In this document: positions 22,304-33,800 of the stretch, one piece after another | Numbering within the stretch: the first letter of the stretch is position 1 | Layout: each line of letters starts with the position of its first letter | Assembly: GCF_002775205.1 (NCBI RefSeq) | Contig: NC_036462.1 | Coordinates: 30,917,084-30,981,083, forward strand | Length of the DNA stretch: 64,000 nucleotides | Source of the DNA: Xiphophorus maculatus | Lineage: Eukaryota; Chordata; Actinopteri; Cyprinodontiformes; Poeciliidae | Direction of reading: 5' to 3' | Made by a program: the position numbers and the translations under genes | Notes under the pieces: generated by a model | What the model was told of the DNA's origin: nothing | What the model saw: the letters and a program-made list of their open reading frames with translations, nothing else | Databases searched by the model: none

Positions 22304-25300
22304 TCAACACGGATTGTCGCCGGCGCTGGCCGCTGGGTCCGGGGGGTTCCTGCTGACCGGCGTGTGAGGGCTGACCTTTGCCACTCGTTGTTCCTTGGCG
22401 TTTGCACAGTTGCAGGGAAAGAAAGTGCAGGAGGCGCAGGTTGACTTGCAGCACGGCAAGAATCGGCAGACGCTGAGCCGCCACAGGAACCAAGCAGGCG
22501 ACCAGCAGCACCAGCAGAGAACCAAGCCCCCCGCCACTACACCCAGGACGACGTATAAAGCCAGCAGAGACGAGGACGAGGAGGAGACTGCAGTCAGGAA
22601 AGGAAGAAAGAAAAACAATGGGGAGCTACAGCACCGTCCAAACGTTTGCAATCAGGAGTAGAAATGTCAAGTTGAAAGTTCTTTAGTTCTTAGACTCTCT
22701 TTTAAACAGCAATGAATCAAAAAGCTGTGAGATCAGAAAGGGCTGTCTCTGGTGTGAGGCCAAGTTTGCTTTTATTTAGATTTTTAAGTCAAGTTAAAAC
22801 AGATTCGCTTTGTTTTTAATCTGCCAATTTTGAAGCAAAGAAACAACAAAAATACCTCAACAATACTAAAATGTTGGATTAGAATCAGAATAAAACGTCA
22901 GTCTCTTATATTTCCATAGATTATTCTGCTGTCTCCTGTTCAATTAGTTCAATACATGCCAAAGATCTCGCTGAATCCGAGCGACATTTCCAACTCAGCT
23001 CTTAAAGGGGCAGTGTTATGTGTTTTCCAGGCACATAGTGACATTTTATAGCGCAGTCAAGTAACCATGTTACCTTAAGTTATTAAAAATGTTGCATTTA
23101 TCAAATATGACTGAAAAGAAATTTGACTTTGCAATTTAATGACTAGGAATTGGACTTTTCTTATTTTTAAAAACTCCTGCTCTTTCTGAAACTCTGCCTC
23201 TATCAACCCTTTTAGACGTTTACACAGTGGCTCCTATAATCAGCTCAGCTGATGCGCAGTTCCATCAGGTGTTTGCTAATTGCTGGTGGCTAGTAGGGCT
23301 GTTGTAAACAAATATTTTAGTAATCAAGCATTATTCTTACGATTAATCGAGTAATAGGTTAAAAAGAATTATAAAATAAAATATCGGTAAATCTGGCATA
23401 ACACCAGTGTTACTATCGGATATCAATATCAGTCCAATTTTTCACATTTGAACTTCCCTAACAGTTACTTTTTTGTAGTTTAGAAAACTAACCTGTAACA
23501 ATAACAGCTCACTTTCTAGGTTAACCTGAAGAAAAGTTATACAAAGATCTGAAATTATATTTAATTTAATAATAAAGAGGCAGGCTCACAAATACACTTA
23601 TAAAAAATGTTTATACTCCAGTTTTTAGTTTATGTATTCATCTTCAGTCAGTTTAATAGATGAATTCTCACCTTGCTCCATACCTGTCAAGTTTTGGGTT
23701 TGAGAAAACGGGAAATGTTGCCTGGGCTTGGAGTGGTGGAGGCAGGCGAGCGAACGGACGAACGTAAGATCGGGGTGGAGAGAAGGAAATAGACCAGGGG
23801 ACAGACGAATGTAAGTCCAGTGACCGGTAGACCAGGGGACGAACGTAAAAACGGGGGGGGGGGGGGGGGGAGCAATACGGGATATTTACGGCACCTTCGT
23901 TCATCACACTCAGAAACTCATCTACCAGCCATGTACCGCCGCGATGATTTCCACCACCTGTTTGTTCAAACCTGGATGATATGAAATTTATTATGCAGTT
24001 CGTCCGTAAAGTTACACTTGCACTGTAACCATCAGCTACTCTGTATAAATACTCCTGCAGCGCTCTTCCCGCCGTTCGCTTTCAACCAGCAGCGACCGGA
24101 GGAGAAAGGCTGCCGTACTCCAGGCGTCGCGCCAGTCATTTAAAGGATGCTTATTGGTCCCCCAAAAACGATGAAAACCCCGGCATTATCATCAATCAAT
24201 AAAATCCCCACAGCCGAACTTGAAAATTGGACATTATTATGCTGCTAGTACTTAGCTTTCGTCAACAACTCAGGGGCGGAAGTCAGAGCTCCGCGCAACG
24301 CACATAATGTTCCGGCCGGAACACGGTGCGCTAAATAATAAAACATAAATTAACGAAGCTTCGAGGCAGGTAAATTTTCTTCGAGGAATTTTAATAATCG
24401 AGACACTCGAATCATTCGAGGAATCGTTCAAGCCCTAGTGGCTAGACTGAAGGAGCAGTGGAAAAATGAGGAAATATTACATGCCGGGCTATAGCACCTG
24501 TAAATTAATTTAACATTCAATTTTAACTAAACCTAAACTAAACAAAGGTTTAGGTCACTTGGAATTTCTTTTTTTGCAGATAAACTGTTTTGTTTTAATT
24601 ACCATGTCAAGTAGCTATAAAAGGTATTATTTACATAATACATTACTCATGTTTGTATAGAACGTAAAGTTCCCCCAAAAGAGCCAATATGTTGTTATTC
24701 AGTCTGTGTGTTGACCCATCTTGTTGCCTTCATAGGGCCAGAGGAATGTGGTCTGAAATTGACAGTGTTTTAGTTGATAAACCTGCCACTTTTCACAGCA
24801 GACAATAAAATGCTTCCAGGAACTCAGGCCAGCCAAAACGGAAATTGGTATTTGAGTAGACTTATTACGGGCTATATAAAGCCATCCACATGTATGGTTT
24901 TAATAACTCTTTAGGGGCATGAGCAATCCACCAATCATGACGTCCAAGAGGACATTTGGAAGTTGCGATGTTTCTGCTGTCTGGAGTAAAAAAAGAAAAA
25001 AGATTATTTTTCAGACAGTACTTACCGGTTACTGACTCCCGCCTCAGACTGCTGCGTGTTACACTGCAGTTCATACACCTCCCACCAACATGGGTTGGCA
25101 GACTCACCAAGGACAGGGTTGGTGTAGAAATTTGGGGCGGGCGTTCAGTGGATGAAAGCTGACCTGATGACCAGCCACAATTTTATTAAAATGATAAAAT
25201 GGTGAAAATGTATTTTGGCGCTTTGGGGTTTTTGTTTTGTTTTGTTTTTGCACAAACTCACCTTTGCAGCCTGCCAGATTTTCCTCCAAGTCACTTCCAT

Positions 25301-28300
25301 CTCCACAGTTGTCAACGTCTTTATCGTCACACACAAGACTGACGGGGATGCACTTTCCATTTCTACAGGTGAAGTAGGGCTCACTTCTACACTCTGATTG
25401 GTTGAACCCTGAAAATGTAAGTGTCAAGGAGTTTGCATTAAAAGGGAAACTGCCACCATAATGACATATTTTACAACTCAGTGCTCTCCTCATTGAGAGC
25501 CCCACTAAGTGGGAGAAAGACTCCTAACAATGATAAGAGAGTATTTGTGAATTCAAAAAAAGAACTAAAACGCAGACAAGCTGTGGGGGAGCGGTTAGAA
25601 AGTGTGACTTAACACTTTTTGTCAATTAGGATTTGCTGCGAAAAAAGGGCCACTTTGTAAGCAATTTGACTAGACAGTATTTATGACCCCCAATGCGTAG
25701 TTTATGAAATTGCAAGAGTAATTGAGTAAAAATATATATATTGTGGTAACGGTACTCTACTTGAAGACAGGTTTTGGTTACTCAGTATATCTGTTTGCAG
25801 CACTCAAAGCCCTTCATCAAAACTCTCACTTGGGTCATCTGAAGGTTTTTAACTCTAAATTTTGCCCTTCCTGACAGCAAAGAACTACAATACAAAGCTT
25901 TGTTTGTAACAAATGCATGGATCAGTTTTTTTTTTCTTTCTTTGATTGATTATGAGACAGGGTTCTTTTTTTTTATTTTAGAAATATTGTGCAGAAGGAA
26001 GTCCTAGAAATTTGTTTAATATGGGATTCAAATGGCATGTACTGGAAACCAAGGGTCGTCACATGTAATGGAGGTAAGACTAGGTCATCTGGGGTAAGAC
26101 GACTACAAATCTGCATCCTGGCATCAGCCGTAAGTTTGTCAGTATTTTGGAGAACTAATAAATTCAGCCAGAGTCCTGGAATCAAGTGCTGCTCCCGTCC
26201 CATGCTCCCGTTCTCTGATCAGAACTGATTCAGAGATCTCCATCAATTGTCAAAGCAGCACACATAGTTTTCTCAACACTGCCAATGACCAAATGACTGC
26301 ATGTAGCCGAATATCCTGTCACGGGTCACATCAGGACAGGAACCAGAGAAAAATACATTTTAGTGACCCTGGATTAGGCCATCCAGGTGCCATTAACCTC
26401 AATAACTCCCTTACTGAATTTATGCCAATCCTTAGCCAGGAGTTTCAGGTAGGATTTTATGTTGCCCAATCTGGACCACCAAATACACATGACCATGACC
26501 ACTGCTGTCTCTAATGGGATTTCAGACTATGTTGACCTGTTTGGTCTCACATCCCAGCTGACTCTTAAACACACCAAAAAAAACAAACTGTAAAGCCATA
26601 GAAGGGTTTCCTAAATGTGAATGCAGCAGTAGAAAGCTGTTTTTAACTTGCTTAGCTGTTACAATAATCAACAATAACGTCTTTATGGCAGGTTGCATGA
26701 TTCTCTGTTAAGAATTAAAACCGTCTAATGAAATTAATTTCTGACAGGATGTGTTAAATTTTTCCACCGAAGAGGAGATGTACAAGACACCTTCTGCAGC
26801 AAAGTGACATAACTGCATGACTTCTTTCTGCTTTTACATTTCAGTTTGTTTGAACATGAGTTGGACCTTCATTCAGAACGTCGCTGTGTCCGTCCTACCC
26901 AGTCTGAAGGAGGTAAAGTCTCCAACAAAATCAACCCTGGGCTGAGTCCCCCGCGTCACCAGCCTTAGGGTCAAGTAGTTTCCTGTGGACAGAACTGGCC
27001 GGGGAGCAGTCTTCCCGCAGAGAGGCGGCCCAAGAGCTGGGGAGCTCCGGTCTCTTCCGTCATAGAACTGAAGGTAGGAGCCGGCATAACACGGGTCTTC
27101 TGGGCTTCCACCGGACGTGGGATCAAGTCTTGAGTTGAGAAAGGCGGAGCTACGTGAAGACTCTTGGACGAGAGGGGCGGGGCTTAAAGGAGCCACTCTG
27201 AGCAAACTGTAGACTAGGAAGAAGCGAAAGTAGAACTGGACCTTGTCTTTAGGCGAGCTGGCCTGCATGGTGAGGTGACAGTCTGTTCCCATGGTCACAA
27301 AGTAGTACTTTTTGGATTCCTGGTGTGACTTGACGATCATTCCGTCTCTTCGGATTGTTTGCCCACAGAAATCCACCAGATTCACTAACAAAGAAGGAAA
27401 AAAAGTTACTGAATTATTCCAGTGAATAGTAAAATTATGGTATGAGGCTTCACCTGTCTTTTCTAAACAAATGAAAAGAGCGCACCATTGGTTTTAATTC
27501 AGTTTTATTCATACGGCGCCAATTCAGAACAAATATTGTCTCGATGTTTAAATCATTTTTGTAAAACTGACCTATCCAATGCATGATTCTTCCTTTTTTT
27601 CCAATTTATGACCATGACAGGGTTTATTAGCTCTGTTTCCAAGGGGAACAACTAAATCCTCTTGGATTAATCTGTAAATATGATGCAAAGCATGGGCGTA
27701 GGTTTGGGTATGGACGGTCGTGACATGTCACGACCAATATTCAAGGGATATAAAATAGTCCTGACCAATTTTTGCCATATTAATTAAAAAAAAAAACATA
27801 TGTATTTTTTAACAAAAACAAAATAAATAAACGAAAATCTACATTGATTAGTTTAATATTTCAATATACTAGGCAGTGGTAGCATTCATTTTAAAATTCG
27901 CTGTTATGAACTATGACGACCGATGCCGCTATTGGCTCACAGAACGTGGATCTACGTTCTTTGATTAGCTGCAACAGGCGGCGGCCAGCTGGCCACACGC
28001 GGAACGGAAGCTTGGTCCATGGTGCTGACAGTGAACGCGTCTCCTTCTGAGTTTGACATTTATTATGAGTCTCCGAGACCATGTCGCCACCAAAAAAGAA
28101 AAGGACGACAGACATTAGAAGTTATTTCGCTACCTCGGCTGTAAGTACAGTGAGGGGACCCATAAGTTAGATATCTATCACGCAACGCATTTGTTGTAAA
28201 GTCCGGTGTTTAGTAAGGTCAACACTGAATGTGAGGTAGAATAGGTCTGTTAATTATGTAATACTTTTTCACATAGGATGCTCAGACAGCAGAGCAAGGG

Positions 28301-30840
28301 GCAGAGCAGAACGATGGAGAGGTGGCTGGAGCTTCAGGGCTCCAGGTGAGGTGTTGGATCTTTTTCCTGAAGTGCAAGAAGTCATTTTTTGTTCTTATCT
28401 GCAATTGTGTTTGTTGTATAATCAGTAGGTCCAGAGGATATTTCTTTTGATCTTACTTGTAATGTTTGCTGAATTTTGAAAAGGAAAAAGTAAAGTGTTC
28501 TTGAACTGATCTGCTGAGTATGACTGTATCGAAGTTATGGTTATGGTTGGGGGGAAGGGGTTATTAAGCCAATGTGGTGCCCTTCCCCCCGCCCCCCCCA
28601 GTAGTCAAAAATGATCGGTGGGGGTGGGGGGTCAGTAAGTTGTAAGGTCCCACCAAAACTTAGACCAAACCTACGCCCTTGATGCAAAGCCTGGGAGCCC
28701 TTGTTCATGTCAAATAGCTCAACAAATATAAAATATCAAAGGCAGAGGCCACACACCAAAAACTGTTCTTACTCTGGTTGACTCACACTAGCTATGACAT
28801 CATTTGTACATTATCACAACGTAATGTGACAAATCAAACATGAACTAGGTTAGTTAAACAAATCACTCCAAAACCGCTGGACATATTAAACATTATTGAA
28901 TTCTGTCTTTAAGGCTGACAAAATAAAAACAAAGACTTTAACAATGAACAATTAACAGCCACCTTAAATATTTAAATAAAGTTACAGATGATCATACTGG
29001 TTGTCCAAATAAATAAGCAAAGTGATCAGAGTGGCGACAATCTGAGGAGCAACTCAACGCTCATCTATAAGCACAAACAGAACAGACGGTGGTGAAATCC
29101 AGCTCCTCCAGCCCCACATCCAGTCACTGGTCTACCAGCTACTGGCTCTGGGCCACAGGCCAAATAATGAAGAAATTTATGACCACCACAGGGTTTATTA
29201 GCTCTGTTTCCCTGGGCAATAACTAAATCTTCCTGGACTGACCTCTAGGAATGTCCCAATGGCTAGAGACAGGAGCCCCTGTTGATGGGAAATGGCTAAA
29301 AACAAATACGAAACATCAAGGGTGGTGTCTGCTTACGAAAACCGTATAGCACTCTGTTGACTCACCGAAGTCCTGATGTCAATAGAACATTACTGAGTGG
29401 AAAAGGGCAGCACTATGAGTTGGGACAAGCTTTCTTATTGGTGAGTCGTCTCATACTTTGTGTGTAAAAAACCCCCAAAACACTAAACTAATTCAGTTTT
29501 TATAGGTACAACAGTCATGGATCCAAATTATGTTATGAAATGGGCTAGCAAATTTACCAAAAATGTTATTTTGAACCCACAATCCTGCCTACTACTCTCC
29601 GAGTAAATTAGAAACCTTCTGTCGTTTTCCAATTTTGCGTCATTTGTGTGACATCAGTGGGGAAGTTGTGTGTCCAAATATGTCTCCTGTGCAAATATAT
29701 CACCCATTGTCATTTGTTGGACTGCTGAATATCGGTTGCACATCATCTAACCTTAATTCTCACTTCGGCTTTGCGTGTGAACTGGTTGTTGCTCTTGCGT
29801 CTTTATTGTTGTGGTAACTCAAAAGCTCACATAGTAGCTGAGCTAAAGCCCCAAAGCCCAGAGGAGCAGGAGAGGAAGCTGAGGACCAAAGAGCAGAGAG
29901 AGAAGGAGGAAGTTCAAAGCTTCGCTTCCATCCATCATTATGAGTCTTCCCCTACTGTCTGGAAATAATCACCATTTTAATTCTCAGGGGATTTTCCTTG
30001 CAAAATAAATTAAAGCTGAAATTATTAATATTAAACAACATAATATTGTTAAATAACATGTTTAAATTAATGTAATAAATAATATTATATTATTAATTAT
30101 GCTGTCGATTAACATATTATTAATTATTGAATTAATAATATGTTAATTCAATGAAGTTACAAAGTCACTTATAAAAAGTTTATTCTTAAGAATAGTTGGA
30201 AATATTTATAAGAAACTGGAAAAATTCCTTAAATCGGAGTGAGAATGCAAAATGATGCAGAATGATTGATGCAGCATATGCAAGAAAGAGCAGAACAAAG
30301 CATTAGAAGTAGGAAAAAAAAGCAGAAAACAGCTACAGTTATACATAGTAGAAATCTTTCGCGATATGGTAAATTTAGCAAAAGATATAGCATAACGCAG
30401 CAGAAGCAGAATATTTTGATATATAAATTGCTAAAATTAATTAAAGTGTGCAAAAGACCCTTGTAGACAGTAAAAACAGTAAAAGCAAAAGGCATCTGCA
30501 GAAAGGTAGACAAGAATGCTGACACCCAGATACAAATAGAGCACAAGAGAGAAACACATTGAAAAAAAAAATAGTAGAGAAAAACAGAAACTTAAGTGAG
30601 AATGCAGTAATGCAATATAAAGAACACCAGAAACACGTGCAGCCGTGTGCATGTGAGCAGATAAAAACAAACAGAACGGATAAAAAAAAAGACAGAGTCC
30701 TTTTGTCCGAAACACAGTGTTCCTTGTAAATTTCTTGTAACATTTTTGGTCTATAAAGTCACAAGATTCATAGTTTCTTTTAAGAAAGACATTTTAGTTA
30801 GTCTTTTTAATTTTCACAATGCAGAATCAGGGCTTTTTTC

Positions 30841-30892
<52 letters not shown>

Positions 30893-33800
30893 GGGCTTCG
30901 ATTCCCGGCCGGGGTCTTTCTGCATGGAGTTTGCATGTTCTCCCTGTGCATGCGTGGGTTCTCTCCGGGTTCTCCGGCTTCCTCCCACAGTCCAAAAACA
31001 TGACTGTCAGGTTAATTGGTCTCTCTAAATTCTCCCTAGGTGTGAGTGTGTGTGTGAATGGTTGTTTGTCCTGTATGTCTCCGTGTTGCCCTGCGACAGA
31101 CTGGCGACCTGTCCAGGGTGAACCCCGCCTCTCGCCCGGAATGTAGCTGGAGATAGGCACCAGCAACCCTCCCGACCCCATTAGGGACAAGGGTGTTAGA
31201 AAATGGATGGATGGATATATAATATATATTTTTACATATATATACTGTATGTTTGTCCTTAACGTGATCTGTGTTAGCACATTAGTTTCACTTTATACTA
31301 AATCAACTTTTAGCCACAAGAGATGCAAAAATATCTTTACTGTACATTTAAAATAATTATTTTATTGTTGTACTTTTTAGCAGCAGAAATGCCTAAGAAG
31401 TGACCAGCCCCACCATTTTGGATGTCAAAGTTACGACACGGGGCATACTGTCCCAATTCACAAATGTTTGAACACTTGTAACCTGCACACTCAAACCTTT
31501 TTGTGCACTTCAATTGAGTCCACACTTCATAGAGGGGCGTAGAGTGCAGCCTGAATATTGGGACTGGGCCATGGAAACATGCACACACATGCATGCATGC
31601 ATGTACATATATGCAAGTTTAAGGAAATGACACATCAGGAAACAGGGTAGAGATTAGAAAGAGGCCTGGAAACTCAGTCTTTCCTGTGATTGGTGAACTT
31701 AAAAGCTGCTGCAGGACTGCAGACATTCACAGGAAGCTGGACCAGCAATGGCTCTGCTGAAAGTTCTGCTGCAGCTGCTGGGGCTGGGTGAGTCGGACAC
31801 ACTGGACACTCTTCCACCGGCTCTCAAAGCTATGTATTATGTTGATTTGTTCTTTATATATATATTTTATTATAAAGCTGTCATGTTGGTTCCTTATTTC
31901 TACTGTGTGAATTTAATTTGCTAAGAACAGCAGCTTTCTTCTCCAGGCGTTGCAGTGAGCTCAGTGTCTCTGCAGAAGAGGATTATTGGAGGTCAGACCT
32001 GTAAAGACGATGAGCGGCAGTATCATGTGAAGGTCTATAGATACGATCACACAAAATATGAAATCTGTGGAGGTTCTCTGATTAGCGATCAGTGGGTTCT
32101 GACTGCAGCTCACTGCTGGAACTCAGATCCATCATGGTGAGTGAGGAAAAGTTTTACTGAAAAATCACCAATAACTGATTGTTTCTTTAATAATTGTCTT
32201 TTTTGCCTAGGGTTAACGAGGCACATGTAGGACTTCATCCTAAAAGAGCTAGAAAGAAGATGTATCCAATCACTCAACGTGAGGTTTATAGAGACAGCAA
32301 CGGTCGTTATCATGACATCATGCTCCTGAAGCTGCCAGAAAAAACAACAATTCGACCAATCACACTACCTGACTGTCCAGATACTCTCCCACTGTAAGTT
32401 TTATCTTCTCAAATTTCAGAATTTGGTTCTTGATCTGCCAGATGAGACTAAGTTAATCCAGGAAAATCTTTTGAGCTCTGGTCTCCCAGGGTTAGCGGTT
32501 TTTCTTAATGTGAAATATTTTTAGTGTTGTTTTTCTTGTGTTTCAGCGGCACCAAGGTTCAGTTTGCAGGTTATGGAGATGCAAGAGTTGGCTTTTTTAA
32601 CAAAAGAGGTGAGATGATCAAGTTTCTCATTGTTCTTGTTATTACCTCAAAATGATTCAGATGATACATATCACTTTTAAACTCTCTGCTACAACTGAAC
32701 TTAGCAACCTTGTTGAAGTTTTGATCATCAAAAACTCTCAGATAGACTGCCTATAGCTGAGAATTTGACCAAGCACACATTACAGGTCCCTCCCCTGTAA
32801 AGTGAGCAGGGTATGCATGAGCATTGATTGACAGCGCTAAGACCCTCCTCTTGGCTCTGATTGGTTGTGTTTGACCTGGAGTGGCGCACTTCTGCAGAGA
32901 GCAGGAGAAAAGGGAGGAGTTGGAGGAGATCAAGCTTTTCATAGATTATCTGTCTCATATGGTGACATAGTGACAGTTTTGATAAAAATGTAAAAGATAC
33001 ATTTTATACAAGTAACATCCTGCAGTTTAATAACCACAGACAACAAGGTGACATCCTGAGCAAAATGTGTCAACACTTAAACAGACCTTACACGTTTATG
33101 CTGCTTTTCCTCTACAGTCAAACATCGTCCAAATGATCTTCAGTGTGCAGAGTTTAAGATTGGTACACATGAAAAGTTGGAAAAGGAACTGGCAAAACAC
33201 GAGGACTTTGAGTTCAGTTACCAGAAGTGGTACAGTGTGAGCAGCTCTAAGAAGGACACATCTTTCGTACGTCAGCCTTTAAACAATTTTCTGCACAAAA
33301 TTTAGACATCGTTTCTATTTTACTGGATAAACCACAGCAGCAAAACAACTAAAAGCTTTGTGTTTGTGACAGGGCGACTCTGGTGGAGGATTTGTGTTCA
33401 AGAACAGGCTGTACGGCGTTTGTGTCTTCACTGGAGATCCACTGTATGCACTCAATAAACCAAGTGCTTTCCTGGATGTCTGTGCCTACAAAAAGTGGAT
33501 AGATGACACAATTAACCAAAAACCTTAGGTTGCTAGGAGTCTGTATTGTGGATAAATGTTCCCAGCATCATAAAATCACAAAGTTCAAGTTAATCTTTAA
33601 ATTTCAGTTTTCAGTTGATTCATTTTCTGATTTACAGCGGAATTATTTGGGGATTTAAGTTATTGAGTACAAGTTAATCTGTGATTATATCTTATTTCTC
33701 AATAAGTAACGGTACTGTTTGTAATAACCAGTAATAATATCCACTGTCACATGACTAGGAAATAAAAGGCTGTTATCTGATCAGATTGTCTCTGTGCTTA

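Noticed and set aside
25973-26514. Open frames between ldlrad2 exons 2 and 3
   Set aside because: No splice sites in phase with the neighbouring exons and no similarity to CUB or LDLa sequence.
30229-30743. Minus-strand frames of about 100 codons rich in Phe, Leu and Cys
   Set aside because: Produced by an A-rich plus strand; no start context or exon signals.
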